A stretch of DNA of 64,000 nucleotides. It comes from Bog-473 sp963824195. GTDB taxonomy: Bacteria; Actinomycetota; Acidimicrobiia; Acidimicrobiales; RAAP-2. Both the position numbers and the translations under genes were made by a program. Of this stretch, positions 32,590-41,164 are shown piece by piece. The notes below the pieces were generated by a model. The model worked only from the letters and a program-made list of their open reading frames with translations. It made no database searches and was not told where the DNA came from. The DNA lies in the NCBI GenBank assembly GCA_963824195.1, contig CAWGOJ010000006.1, forward strand, positions 62,001 to 126,000, written 5' to 3'. Within the stretch, counting starts at the first letter, position 1. Each line of letters starts with the position of its first letter.

Positions 32590-32862
32590 ATGATCCTGGC
32601 CACCACGACTGTCGAGAACGTCGACCGTTTCCTTGAGATCTTCGGCACGAAGGGTGCCGACAAGCGTGCGCTCCACGGCTCCAAGGGTGCGACCGTGTTC
32701 CGCGACCCCTCCGAGGCGAACCGCGTCTGGGCGCTCTTCGACTGGGACGAGCCGGGATGGGCCGCCTTCGTCTCTGATCCCGACGTGCCGCCGATACTCC
32801 GAGAGGCCGGACACCTGGGCAAGCCCGAGGCCGCGCTGCTGCTCGCCTCCTACGGCGCTTGA
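32590..32862 (+). CDS. Small conserved-looking protein of unknown function
   Basis: A 90-residue protein beginning MILATTTVENVDRFLEIFGT and containing WALFDWDEPGWAAFVSDPDV. The alternating strands and helices suggest a ferredoxin-like alpha/beta-barrel dimer of the ABM/Dabb kind, but I cannot place it in a named family. A strong AGGGGAG precedes the ATG. It lies ten bases before the binding-protein gene, so the two form an operon and probably share a ligand or pathway. Confidence 0.7.
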   Translation: MILATTTVENVDRFLEIFGTKGADKRALHGSKGATVFRDPSEANRVWALFDWDEPGWAAFVSDPDVPPILREAGHLGKPEAALLLASYGA

Positions 32863-32872
32863 GGTGGGAACG

Positions 32873-33991
32873 ATGACCAGCGCAATCAACCGTTCGGCCC
32901 GGGTCGGCCTCGTCACCGACCAGACCGGTGCCCTCTCCTTCATGGGCATCGCCAACGTCAACGTCGCCAAGATGGTGATCGACGACATCAACGCCCGCGG
33001 CGGCCTGCTCGGCCGGCCCATCGAGCTGTTCGTCGAGGACAGCGCCACCGACGACGACCGAGCAGCAGCAGCCGCGGCAAAGCTCGTCGGTGCCGACGTC
33101 GACGTCGTCGTGGGTGGCATCTACAGTTCCACTCGCCAGGCCATCAAGGGACCGGTCGTAGAAGAGGCGGAGAGGCTCTACCTCTACCCCGAGCAGTACG
33201 AGGGTCAGGAGTGTGACCCCCTGATCTTCTGTACCGGTCCGGTACCCGCGCAGCAGATCGACCCGTTCTTCCCCTGGCTCATGCAGCAGACGGGCGCGAA
33301 GACCTTCTACATGCCGTCGGCCGACTACATCTGGCCGCACACGCTGAACAAGAAGGTGCGTGAGGTCGTGGCCGCCAGAGGTGGCGAGGTCGTCGGCGAG
33401 GAATACTTCCCTCTTGATCACACCGACTACGACCACGTCGTCGCCGACATCATGGCCAGCGGCGCGGAGGTCGTGTTCAACACGATCGTCCCGCCGGGGC
33501 TGACGCCGTTCCTCGAGCAGTTGCATCGTGCCGGGTTCACGCGTCGTGGTGGGACGATCGTCTGCACCTACTTCGACGAGAACTTCCTGAACCTCGTGCC
33601 TGCCGAGCAGGTGGAGGGCCTGTACGGGTGCCTGGACTACTACCGGGACGTCGACGACCCGTTCAGCATCGAGCTCCTCAACCGGTACGAGGCGCGCTAC
33701 CCCGGGAGCTCGATGTTCACTGCGGGGAGCGCGTGCACCGGCACTTACCGGGCACTCAAGCTCTGGGAGGCCGCCGTCACCGAGGCCGGGTCGCTCGACC
33801 AGACCGACGTCATCGTGGCGCTCGACCATGCCCGGATCACCGAGGGTCCGGGAGGCCCCGCCGAAATGGTGCCCGGTCAGCACCACGTGAGGATGAACAT
33901 GTACATCGCACGCTCGGAGGGCGGCACGTTCAAGGTGGTCGAGAACCTCGGCCACATCGACCCGAAGGAGTGCGAGGTCGGACGGGCCTGA
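32873..33991 (+). CDS. AmiC/UrtA-like amide-binding protein without signal peptide
   Basis: A 372-residue type-1 periplasmic-binding fold: ARVGLVTDQTGALSFMGIAN, GGLLGRPIELFVEDSATDD, VVVGGIYSSTRQAIKG and YYRDVDDPFSIELLNRYEAR. It belongs to the urea/short-chain-amide receptor group (UrtA, FmdD, AmiC). The ATG at 32873 has GAGGTGGG upstream, and the protein starts directly with the first beta strand; there is no signal peptide. AmiC, which is cytoplasmic and switches the antiterminator AmiR, is the precedent. Here a LuxR-type STAND regulator lies upstream, so a sensor role is a reasonable inference. No permease genes follow. Confidence 0.82.
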   Translation: MTSAINRSARVGLVTDQTGALSFMGIANVNVAKMVIDDINARGGLLGRPIELFVEDSATDDDRAAAAAAKLVGADVDVVVGGIYSSTRQAIKGPVVEEAERLYLYPEQYEGQECDPLIFCTGPVPAQQIDPFFPWLMQQTGAKTFYMPSADYIWPHTLNKKVREVVAARGGEVVGEEYFPLDHTDYDHVVADIMASGAEVVFNTIVPPGLTPFLEQLHRAGFTRRGGTIVCTYFDENFLNLVPAEQVEGLYGCLDYYRDVDDPFSIELLNRYEARYPGSSMFTAGSACTGTYRALKLWEAAVTEAGSLDQTDVIVALDHARITEGPGGPAEMVPGQHHVRMNMYIARSEGGTFKVVENLGHIDPKECEVGRA

Positions 33992-34026
33992 CCGGCACAC
34001 CTCCACGGTGCGGACCACGGACCGCT

Positions 34027-34074
34027 GCGACGGCACCGCAGGCAGGCGGACAACCTGTCCTGCGGTGCCGTCGC
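34027..34074. terminator. Perfect 16-bp inverted repeat after the binding-protein gene
   Basis: GCGACGGCACCGCAGG (34027-34042) is the exact complement of CCTGCGGTGCCGTCGC (34059-34074), with a 16-nt loop. It lies 36 bp after the stop at 33991. No U-run follows. It may be a terminator or belong to the adjacent IS remnant. Confidence 0.6.
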
Positions 34075-34075
34075 G

Positions 34076-34190
34076 CGCAAGAGGAGCAGAATCGTTCGCC
34101 AGCTCGAGGCCACCTGGTCGCCCGAGCAGATGGCTGCGTGGTTGGCTGATACCTACCAGGCCAACTCAGCTCACCTTCCAAGGCAACTGA
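34076..34190 (+). pseudogene. Remnant of an IS30-family transposase
   Basis: The frame from 34079 reads KRSRIVRQLEATWSPEQMAA then WLADTYQAN, matching the segment before the DDE domain of IS30 transposases (typically L...WSPEQIA..L...YP). Only about 35 codons are recognisable. The helix-turn-helix before it and the catalytic domain after it are absent, so this is a fragment. Confidence 0.55.
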
Positions 34191-34221
34191 CAACTCCGGT
34201 TCCTCTCGCCATACTGATGAG

Positions 34222-34689
34222 ATGGATACGCTGCGTCAGTCCGGTTCAATCATCATCGGGCGCTCTCCAGAGGAGCTCTACGACATGGTCGCTGACGTGA
34301 CCCGCATGGGCGAGTGGAGCCCCGTCTGCACAGCCTGTTGGTGGGACGAGGGCGACGGACCGCATGTCGGTGCCAAGTTCACCGGGCGCAACGAGCGCCC
34401 AGAGCGAACGTGGGAGACACGCTCGGAGGTCGTCACGGCAGACCGTGGCCGCGAGTTCGCCTGGGTCGTGGCTGAGCCGCCTACCCGCGCTCGATGGGGC
34501 TACTCATTCGTCGCCGTGGACGGCGGGACCGAGGTCACCGAAACCTGGGAGCTACCTCTCGAGGGCTCAGCATTCTTCGAGAAGGTGTTCGGTGACGATG
34601 CGGCGAAGGAGATCGGCATGCGCAGCGACACTGCGAAGAACGGTATTGGGGCGACGTTGGCTGCCATCAAGGGTGCGGCCGAGGCCTGA
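34222..34689 (+). CDS. SRPBCC (polyketide cyclase/dehydrase-like) ligand-binding protein
   Basis: A 155-residue START/Bet v1-like protein. The opening GSIIIGRSPEELYDMVADVT, then MGEWSPVCTACWW, and the closing SDTAKNGIGATLAAIKGAAE are characteristic of the SRPBCC group, which binds hydrophobic ligands in a beta-sheet cavity under a long C-terminal helix. The ligand cannot be read. It stands alone: an IS30 remnant precedes it and a strong terminator follows 100 bp after its stop. Confidence 0.82.
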   Translation: MDTLRQSGSIIIGRSPEELYDMVADVTRMGEWSPVCTACWWDEGDGPHVGAKFTGRNERPERTWETRSEVVTADRGREFAWVVAEPPTRARWGYSFVAVDGGTEVTETWELPLEGSAFFEKVFGDDAAKEIGMRSDTAKNGIGATLAAIKGAAEA

Positions 34690-34787
34690 GCGGCACGTTT
34701 GTCCCGCCCGTCCCGGCACGTCGGGTAGGCCCGCGAAGTGCAGGGCAGGAAAGTCGGTGGAGGCGAGTGTGGAACAGGGCCTACGCG

Positions 34788-34830
34788 AAAGCGCCCGTCC
34801 CACGAAGTGCCGGGGATCGGGCGCTTTTCT
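34788..34830 (+). terminator. Rho-independent terminator after SRPBCC gene
   Basis: AAAGCGCCCG (34788-34797) pairs with CGGGCGCTTT (34818-34827) and runs into TTTTCT. This is the clearest intrinsic terminator in the window. Confidence 0.75.
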
Positions 34831-35236
34831 CACTTGTACTCCGAGAACGGATCGCTCGAGGAAATGGCTACCAGCAGGGCTTCCTTGCCCTTACCGTCGC
34901 AACGCTCCCGCTTCGAGCTGCTTGCCGTCGATCTACCTGGGCCTACCGGGATCTCTCCCGGTCAATCCTCTTCCATCCGTTCTCAGGATGGCCCTTCACT
35001 CATACACAGCACAAGCGCCTCCTTCTGGAACCCTCTCGGATCCCGCACCATGAGTATGCGCTCAGCGCACCGCGACTTCCAGAGTCCAATGACCCATCTG
35101 GGCCGATGCTGGCGCAGCTGGTTCAACAGGCTTGCTCGACACGCAGGGTCGGGTTCGCACGTCCCTCTCCTGGCGGCCAGCACGAGGGTGCCCCGTACCC
35201 GGCGGGTGAGAGACATGCTTCTGGGGTGACCTCGCC
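34831..35236. other. Gene-free stretch of about 400 bp
   Basis: Open frames exist, but they lack ribosome sites, the third-position G/C bias of the neighbours and any family resemblance. Composition is more even than in the coding parts. I see no RNA gene that I can name. Confidence 0.4.
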
Positions 35237-35641
35237 CTAAGAGGAGAGGCAGCCGGCCGACAGACCCAGGCAAAGTGGAGCGTAGATCCGGCGGTCCAAG
35301 CGGACGAACTTCTCCGAATTGCTACCACGCGCAAGCATTTCCGTTTTGCCCATGAGTCCGAGGGTCCCACGTAGTCCCAATACGGACGCCACACCACGGA
35401 TGGCAGATCGTCGAAGTGTCGGCGTTATCGGAACCACATTCGCGACCAGCGCTGCTCCCGCGGCGAGTGCCCCCGCAACTGCAAAGCAAGCCGAGGGCGG
35501 TGGGACGGCGGACGTGCCCACAACGGCGTCAGCGAGCTCGGCACGGCTGCGAAAGGGAAACGACGAACCGAATCCCCATACCAAGTGGAGAGCGGACAAC
35601 GCAGCCAGAACGCTCGCTGTCAATCGAGCTGTAAGCCGCAC
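35237..35641 (-). CDS. DUF3995-type four-helix membrane protein
   Basis: A 134-residue hydrophobic protein with four predicted helices: TASVLAALSALHLVWGFGSS, FAVAGALAAGAALVANVV, a central region around VASVLGLRGTLGLMG, and IYAPLCLGLSAGCL. The HLVWGFGSSFPF beginning is typical of DUF3995 proteins. The function is unknown. It has no clear operon partner; a GNAT gene lies about 50 bp upstream on the same strand. Confidence 0.7.
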   Translation of the reverse strand: MRLTARLTASVLAALSALHLVWGFGSSFPFRSRAELADAVVGTSAVPPPSACFAVAGALAAGAALVANVVPITPTLRRSAIRGVASVLGLRGTLGLMGKTEMLARGSNSEKFVRLDRRIYAPLCLGLSAGCLSS

Positions 35642-35688
35642 CCCGCGAGGCTACCGCCGTATCCCATGCCCCGTTCGCCCGGTCTGAG

Positions 35689-36234
35689 TCACGGAGCCAC
35701 ACCCACTTTCGGAATGACCTTGATCATCTGTAGAGCCGGGTTCTCAGCGTCCCACAAGGTTCTGAACTCTTCTAGTGGTCGGAAGCCGTAAGAGAGATAG
35801 AACGCTCGCGTCTTGTCGTACCCGTCGTCGGGCTTGCTCGGAGCAAGCGTCTTCACTTGGAGAAACTCCACACCGTCCACGGCCAACATGCCTTCGGCAC
35901 GCCCGAGCAACGCCCGGCCGATGCCTTGGCGATGAAGCTTCGGCAGCACGGCCATCACGTAGACCTCGGCGGCGTACCGGCTATGCCGCACGAGCGTAAG
36001 AAGCCCCACGTCCTCATCTCCCATTGATGCAATGACCGTTGGCGACCGATCGGCGGTGGCGACGTACTCCTCAACTGAGGCTGGAATGCCGAACCACGTC
36101 GGGAGGGTCTTCAAGATCCTACGGCAGGTCTCCCCGGCTCCGACTGGTTGATCACGTATCCGAAGTTCTCCATCAGCGGCCACCCGTACAGCATGCCGTC
36201 TGGAATTCACTCCGGTACCCATGCGAAAGACCAC
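35689..36234 (-). CDS. GNAT-family N-acetyltransferase
   Basis: A 181-residue acetyltransferase using acetyl-CoA. The core motif A reads EVYVMAVLPKLHRQGIGRAL then LGRAEGMLA, giving the Q-x-x-G-x-G/A pyrophosphate loop (RQGIGRA). The later RAFYLSYGFRPLEEF matches motif B with the general-acid Tyr. The substrate is unknown. The GTG at 36234 or the ATG four codons later may start it. Repeat R3 lies directly upstream. Confidence 0.85.
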   Translation of the reverse strand: MVFRMGTGVNSRRHAVRVAADGELRIRDQPVGAGETCRRILKTLPTWFGIPASVEEYVATADRSPTVIASMGDEDVGLLTLVRHSRYAAEVYVMAVLPKLHRQGIGRALLGRAEGMLAVDGVEFLQVKTLAPSKPDDGYDKTRAFYLSYGFRPLEEFRTLWDAENPALQMIKVIPKVGVAP

Positions 36235-36303
36235 GGTGCCCGAGTTCTCGTCATATTTCAGATGATGCTCGACCTCGTGATTGTGGGAGGCAATCGAGAT
36301 AGC

Positions 36304-36427
36304 GGGGTTCGAACATCGCCATTTGCCTCGGTTGGCGAATCAGGGACCAAAAGCCCCTATCTACCAGGGAACGTGTTGTAATTCTCACGTCATCGGTGGA
36401 GGTGATCGCGATGCTTTCGAACCCTCC
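36304..36427. repeat. Composite tRNA-like repeat R3 (inverted pair of units)
   Basis: One unit faces forward (36304-36329, GGGGTTCGAACATCGCCAT) and one reverse (36395-36427, GGTGGAGGTGATCG then TTTCGAACCCTCC). Between them TTTGCCTCGGTTGG and CAGGGAACGT..TAATTC are shared with R4 at 41.3 kb at the same spacing (about 85 bp between units). It lies between the GNAT and metallo-beta-lactamase genes. Confidence 0.7.
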
Positions 36428-36513
36428 CGCGGCGTTAGCGGTCGTGCTCAGCGACCCGACCGAGGGCGCCAGCAGCGGCAAATGCGAGCGGCCCATACAG
36501 GGTGCACATCGGG

Positions 36514-37362
36514 CTACGTCCCTTGCGTCGCCGCCAGTATGAGGTCAAGGACCGCCTGGTCAGGGGCAGGCGGACTCTCTGCTTCAGGCAGGCCCCGGGT
36601 CTTTTGGAGAACTTCTTGGACGTTGCTCCCCGTGATGGCGGGGCTGTGGGCCGAGATGATGGTCGAGATTTGAAGTTCCGACAGACGTCCCACCTCTGTG
36701 CTGAAGCGTTCAGTGTCGACGAGTCGTAGCCATGGCGCCAGTGCGTTGAAAGCGAACATCGTCATCCCATGGGTCCAAAACTCGTCGTCCAGATCCGAGA
36801 CGTCTTGAGCAAGTAGCTCGGCGCCCTCACCACCAGGCACGGGGGTAGCAAAGCTGTCCACTGCCCAGTAGACGCCTGTCTTGTGGTCGAACAATCCCCT
36901 GGTAGTGGGTGAGTCATAAAGGGGAGGGCGCACCACGGTCATCTGTCGGTCACCGGCGTCGAAACTCAGTCCGTCGTCCATCCAGCGGCAGCGTCCCAGG
37001 GGAAAGTCGAATGCGTTGGTGTGTCGCTCGGTGATCGCCCAGCTGCACACCAAGTTGGCGTTAGGACATGCCTCCATCACCTGGTCCAGATTACCGACGT
37101 GATCGGCGTCCTCATGGGAGACGAAGACCCATTTGATCCGCTTCGGATCGACGAGGCTAAAGGTGTCCTTGAGCCAGGCCTGACGGTTGCGCAGCGAGCC
37201 TGTGTCGATCAGCACGGGCTCCTCGCCATCGATCACGGCGGAGTTGATGAAGACCGAAATCGGTTGACCCAGGGCGTGCTGCACTTCGTGGATCACGTAG
37301 GTGCCCGGTGCCACCTCCGTCGGATCCTGGTGGTACGTGGGCTCGGACAGAGTGGTCGACAT
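36514..37362 (-). CDS. Metallo-beta-lactamase-fold hydrolase, oxygen-sensor (ODP)-like
   Basis: A 282-residue MBL-fold protein. The metal-binding signature is VFVSHEDADHVGNLDQV, with E and D residues in the H-x-[ED]-x-D-H pattern of flavodiiron/ODP-type domains. LIDTGSLRNRQAWLKDTF and GVYWAVDSFATPVPGG are further family marks. It has no flavodoxin domain, so it is probably a stand-alone diiron sensor or hydrolase. The ATG at 37362 follows GAGGAG. The VOC gene lies about 40 bp upstream on the same strand and is probably cotranscribed. Confidence 0.8.
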   Translation of the reverse strand: MSTTLSEPTYHQDPTEVAPGTYVIHEVQHALGQPISVFINSAVIDGEEPVLIDTGSLRNRQAWLKDTFSLVDPKRIKWVFVSHEDADHVGNLDQVMEACPNANLVCSWAITERHTNAFDFPLGRCRWMDDGLSFDAGDRQMTVVRPPLYDSPTTRGLFDHKTGVYWAVDSFATPVPGGEGAELLAQDVSDLDDEFWTHGMTMFAFNALAPWLRLVDTERFSTEVGRLSELQISTIISAHSPAITGSNVQEVLQKTRGLPEAESPPAPDQAVLDLILAATQGT

Positions 37363-37405
37363 GGTTACTCCTCTTCGATTGTGCCGCTGCCGTCAGTTGA
37401 ACGAG

Positions 37406-37966
37406 TCATGATGCGGGACGCCACTCGTTGTTGCTCGAGTGGTCGCCCGACAGCCACCGAGCGAGATCACGATGTGCGCTGTCCCGCCGGGTGGCGTCGA
37501 TCGTCTCGACATCGAGATGATCGACGGTGAACTCAAGCACTAAGCCGTTTGGATCGGTGAGGTAGAGCGACCTGCAGTAGCCGTGGTCGGCAATCATCGT
37601 CGCCTCTAGTCCAGCGTCCTCGGCCCGGGAACGGATTGCCTCTTTCTGTTCGGACGTGACAAGCATCGCGAAGTGCCTGAAGAGCGAGAAGGGAGGCGGT
37701 GATGCGAATTGTTCTGAGAACTGACTGTTGGCGAACTGGAAGAAGGCGAGACACCCACCGTCTCCGAGCTCGTACATCGTGTGGCAGAACTCCTGTTCCT
37801 CCCCGCCCATCAAGTGCTCGACTTCGGTCCATGTGGCAACGAGGGGCAGGCCGACCACGTCCTCATAGAACTTACGGGTGGCCTCCTGATCGGTGGTGAC
37901 GAAGGCGTGGTGGTGCAGTCGCGCCGGAGGTGAAAGTCGGGTGTCTTCGGCGTTGCGATCCGCCAT
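37406..37966 (-). CDS. VOC-family dioxygenase/glyoxalase-like protein
   Basis: A 186-residue vicinal-oxygen-chelate protein. LHHHAFVTTDQEATRKFYED then VVGLPLV is the first beta-alpha-beta-beta-beta module with its metal His. The second module has FRHFAMLVTSEQKEAIRSRA and ends in SLYLTDPNGLVLEFTVDHL with the metal Glu. The set of two His and one Glu looks complete. The reaction could be extradiol dioxygenation, isomerisation or antibiotic binding. It pairs with the downstream MBL-fold gene. Confidence 0.82.
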   Translation of the reverse strand: MADRNAEDTRLSPPARLHHHAFVTTDQEATRKFYEDVVGLPLVATWTEVEHLMGGEEQEFCHTMYELGDGGCLAFFQFANSQFSEQFASPPPFSLFRHFAMLVTSEQKEAIRSRAEDAGLEATMIADHGYCRSLYLTDPNGLVLEFTVDHLDVETIDATRRDSAHRDLARWLSGDHSSNNEWRPAS

Positions 37967-38555
37967 GCGTCGTCCCTCCTCGCGCCGAGGAATTCAGGCG
38001 TGACCAATCGTAGGCACGGCCGTATCGGGTTTGCCAGAGGTCGATTCGTCGCCTCACCTGCAACGGCTCGAGCACAAGATCCGACGGTGAGCGAACGGAA
38101 CTCCGATTCTGATTACTAGCTGGCAGAACGTCGTAAATCTGCCAACTCCGAGTGGAGGTAATGGGACTATGTTCGAACCCCTCCTGGCCCGCTGAACTGG
38201 GGATATGCGGCAGCAAAAGGTGACCAGTGACCGAATTCGGGTTCCTCGGTGTCCGCCGCAACGTCGGCAAGTGAAGTGATGGGACTTTGTTCGAACCCCA
38301 ACCGGAGCGTCGTTAGTGTCGAGCCATTCTGGCGACGCTCCGAGGCAGGAGCGGCTCTCAAGACAGCGGATCTCGGCAAGACCTGAGGGCTCAGCCCCGT
38401 GGACGCTCGCGGAATTTGCCTGCCCACAACCAGGCACATGCCGGGCAACTACTTGACCACGACCCTGGTCCTATCCAGGTGGTCGGTCTCATCGATGTAG
38501 GTGGCGACGAGGGACCACAGCAGGCTCCGTCCGATCTCTGGTCGGTGATACAAGT
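37967..38555. other. Long intergenic region with repeat R2
   Basis: About 590 bp between divergent genes. It contains repeat R2 and its leading hairpin (38121-38300). The rest shows no coding pattern or RNA that I recognise. Confidence 0.6.
38121..38300. repeat. Composite tRNA-like repeat R2 with leading hairpin
   Basis: A TGGCAGA/TCTGCCA hairpin (38121-38144) precedes two reverse units at 38152-38183 and 38271-38299. Each contains ATGGGACT-x-x-GTTCGAACCCC, and 118 bp separates them. The first is followed by ACTGGGGATATGCGGCA, matching R1. The reverse complement of the first unit ends GTCCCATTACCTCCAC, against GTCCCTTCACCTCCAC in the tRNA-Ala gene at 41.5 kb. Confidence 0.75.
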
Positions 38556-40427
38556 GTGGTTTGCTGGGGCGCGGTGGCAGCGATACCCGACATCGTTGAC
38601 TTTCTCCTTCAGTGCCCGCCGTTCGACGCGTCCGACCCTGCGGCGGTCGAGCGACTGGCGGAGTCGGTGGAGGTCGAATTCCACCCGGCCGGGACGTCCA
38701 TCTTCCCGAAGGGTGCCGAGGGCATCGAGTTCCTGCGGGTGATCCGGGCCGGGGCCGTGGAGGTCGTCGACGACGGACGGGTCCTCGACCTGATGGGCCC
38801 GGGCGAGCTGTTCGGGCACGCATCGGTGTTGTCCGGCCTCCCGACGGACTTCGCCACGCGCGCAGCGGAGGACACCCTCGCCTACCGCATCCCGGCCGAT
38901 GCGGCCTCGGAGATCCTCGCCCAGCCCCAGGGCCTTCGCTACCTCACCCGCTCGATGCTCCAGGACCGCCATCACCTGCTGCACGCGCCCGGCTCCGAGG
39001 TCTCGAGGGACCGCCTGCGCGAGCCGGTGAGCGCCACCATCCGCAGCGAGCCGGTGATCTGCGCGCCGGCTACCCCGATCCGCGAAGCGGCCCGCCGGAT
39101 GACCGAGGCCGGGGCGACCGCCCTCATCGTCGACCTGGAGGACTCGGTCGGGATCGTGACCGACAGCGACCTGCGCGCGCGGGTGGTCGCCGGCGACCTG
39201 CCCGGCGAAGCACCGGTGTCAGCGGTCATGACCGCACCGGCGTTGACCATCTCCAGCGACCGCTCGGGCAACGACGTGCTGGTGGAAATGCTCGACCGGG
39301 GGATCCGGCACTTCCCCGTGGTGTCCGCAAACGGGCGAGTCCTCGGCATCGTCGAGGACCACGACCTCCTGGCCGTGGAGCGGAGCTCCTCGTTCTTCCT
39401 GCGCCGTGCCATCTCCCGGGCGTCCTCCGGCGGCGAGCTGGTCGACGCGTCGTCCAAGTTGCGGCCGACCGTCGTCGCCATGACCCAGGGCGGGGTGCCG
39501 GCCGAGGAGGTGATGTCGGTCTTCTCGGTGGTGGCCGACGCACTTACCCGCAAGGTGCTCGACCTCACCGTCGCCGGCGCGGGCGAGCCGCCGGCGCGCT
39601 TCACGTGGCTGACGCTCGGCAGCCAGGCCCGACGGGAGGCGGTGCCGAGCTCCGACCTGGACAGCGCCATCGTCTGGTTCGACGGGGACCGGCACGACGA
39701 GACTGTGGTGCGCCGCTACCTGGGCGAAGTCGCCACCACCGCGACCGACCTGCTGGTGCGGTGCGGGTTCCGCCCCGACGAACACCGGGTCAGCGCGTCG
39801 GACCCACTGTTCGTGCGGTCGCTGTCGTCGTGGCAGAAAGCGGCCCGGTCTTTCCTCGACCTCCCCACCCAGGAAAAGGCCCTCGTGCTGGTGTCAGTGC
39901 TCGTCGACAGCCGGGTCGTGTGGGGCGACGAGACCGAGCCGCTCATCGCAGAGACGTTCCGGCTCGCCCCGGCACGTCCGCGGCTGCTGCGCCTGCTGGC
40001 CGAGTTCGCCCTCTCCCACCGACCGCCCACCGGCTTCCTGCGGGGCCTCGTCGTAGAGTCCACGGGCGAGCACCGCAACCGGCTCGACCTGAAGAGCGGG
40101 GGCGTGGTACCGATCGTGGACATCGCCCGGTGGGCGGGGCTGGCCGCCGGGGTCACGTGCGCCTCGACCAACGCACGACTGGCGGCGGCGGAGGAGGCCG
40201 GCATCCTCACCGCCTTCGACGCACTCGCCCTGCGCGAGGCGTTCGAGCTCGTGTGCCAGCTCCGGCTGGACCACCAGGTCGCCCAGATGGAGCGGGGGGT
40301 CCCGCCCGACGATTTCCTCGACCCAGACGAGCTGAACCCCTTGACCCGAAACTACCTGAAGGTGGCGTTCCGGGCCGTGGCCTCGGTGCAGCGCCACATC
40401 GCCAACGACCTCGCCCTGGTCAAGTGA
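38556..40427 (+). CDS. Cyclic-nucleotide/CBS/DUF294 nucleotidyltransferase-like protein
   Basis: A 623-residue cytoplasmic protein. A cNMP-binding jelly roll spans about 12-125 (AGTSIFPKGAEGIEFLRVIR, GPGELFGHASVLSG). A CBS pair spans about 150-270 (VICAPATPIREAARRMTEAG, VVSANGRVLGIVEDHDLLAV). The DUF294 nucleotidyltransferase follows, with FTWLTLGSQARREAVPSSDL and DSAIVWF; G-S-x-x-R-x-E and D-x-D are its catalytic marks. A DUF294 C-terminal domain closes it. The family resembles GlnD/DNA polymerase-beta-like nucleotidyltransferases. It is translationally coupled (GTGA) to an exonuclease gene, an arrangement also known elsewhere. Start position is uncertain by several codons. Confidence 0.87.
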   Translation: MVCWGAVAAIPDIVDFLLQCPPFDASDPAAVERLAESVEVEFHPAGTSIFPKGAEGIEFLRVIRAGAVEVVDDGRVLDLMGPGELFGHASVLSGLPTDFATRAAEDTLAYRIPADAASEILAQPQGLRYLTRSMLQDRHHLLHAPGSEVSRDRLREPVSATIRSEPVICAPATPIREAARRMTEAGATALIVDLEDSVGIVTDSDLRARVVAGDLPGEAPVSAVMTAPALTISSDRSGNDVLVEMLDRGIRHFPVVSANGRVLGIVEDHDLLAVERSSSFFLRRAISRASSGGELVDASSKLRPTVVAMTQGGVPAEEVMSVFSVVADALTRKVLDLTVAGAGEPPARFTWLTLGSQARREAVPSSDLDSAIVWFDGDRHDETVVRRYLGEVATTATDLLVRCGFRPDEHRVSASDPLFVRSLSSWQKAARSFLDLPTQEKALVLVSVLVDSRVVWGDETEPLIAETFRLAPARPRLLRLLAEFALSHRPPTGFLRGLVVESTGEHRNRLDLKSGGVVPIVDIARWAGLAAGVTCASTNARLAAAEEAGILTAFDALALREAFELVCQLRLDHQVAQMERGVPPDDFLDPDELNPLTRNYLKVAFRAVASVQRHIANDLALVK

Positions 40428-41164
40428 CACCGGCGTTCCGTGCCAGGACGGCGGCATCGGACGCGGCGGCCGAGTACTCCGAGGGCGCGGTCCCCTCGGG
40501 GCGAACCCCGTGGCGCCTCGCCCACTTCTGCGTCGTGGACCTCGAACTGAGTGGGCTCGACCCGAGGAGCGACGAGATCCTCTCGTTCGCCGCTGTGCCG
40601 ATCGACGCCGGACGGGTCATCGCCGGCAACGCCGTCTACGGCCTGTGCCGAAATACCCACCCGCTGCCCGAGGAGTCGGTATTGGTTCATGGGATCCGCA
40701 CCGTCGACCTGGCCGATGCGCTGCCGCTCGACGAGGCGATCGCTCCCCTGGTCTCTGTCATGAGCGGGCGGGTCCTGGTGGCCCACGCAGCGTGGATCGA
40801 GCGCTCGTTCCTCGCACCGGTGCTGAAGCACTTGGGCCTGAGGCTCCACCGGCCCATCATCGACACCCGCGACCTTGGGCAGCTGTTGGCGCTCGAGCGG
40901 GGGCAGACCGCGGGACCGACCTCGCTCAGCGGCCTCGCCCACAGTCTCGATCTCCCCGTCCATCGGCCGCACCATGCCCTGGGCGACGCACTCACCACTG
41001 CCCAGGTGTTCATCGCACTTGCCACCCATCTGGACACGTACGCGGCCCAGACCGTGCGATCTCTGGGACAGGCCAAACGCCGAGCGCAGTCGCTCGCGCT
41101 CTACCCCTCCGGCCCGGAGGGCCGCAGGGAGGGTGGCCGGGCGGTGCGCAGGCTCGGGTCGTGA
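40424..41164 (+). CDS. DnaQ-like 3'-5' exonuclease
   Basis: A 246-residue DEDD exonuclease of the PolIII-epsilon type. Exo I is FCVVDLELSGLDP (D-x-E), exo II is GRVLVAHAAWIERSFLAPVL (with the H-N/A and D/E variation), and exo III is HHALGDALTTAQVF (H-x-x-x-x-D). Its GTG start at 40424 overlaps the DUF294 stop in GTGA, so the two are coupled. DnaQ-like domains are often joined with or neighbours of DUF294-CBS proteins. Their common role, perhaps second-messenger-responsive nucleic-acid processing, is not established. Confidence 0.85.
   Translation: MTPAFRARTAASDAAAEYSEGAVPSGRTPWRLAHFCVVDLELSGLDPRSDEILSFAAVPIDAGRVIAGNAVYGLCRNTHPLPEESVLVHGIRTVDLADALPLDEAIAPLVSVMSGRVLVAHAAWIERSFLAPVLKHLGLRLHRPIIDTRDLGQLLALERGQTAGPTSLSGLAHSLDLPVHRPHHALGDALTTAQVFIALATHLDTYAAQTVRSLGQAKRRAQSLALYPSGPEGRREGGRAVRRLGS

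Noticed and set aside
34767..35240. A 157-codon plus-strand frame between SRPBCC and DUF3995 genes
   Set aside because: It starts inside an intrinsic terminator, has no coding bias and no family resemblance.
29260..38300. CRISPR array
   Set aside because: The repeated units are degenerate, in both orientations, with unequal spacing and no cas genes; this is not a CRISPR layout.
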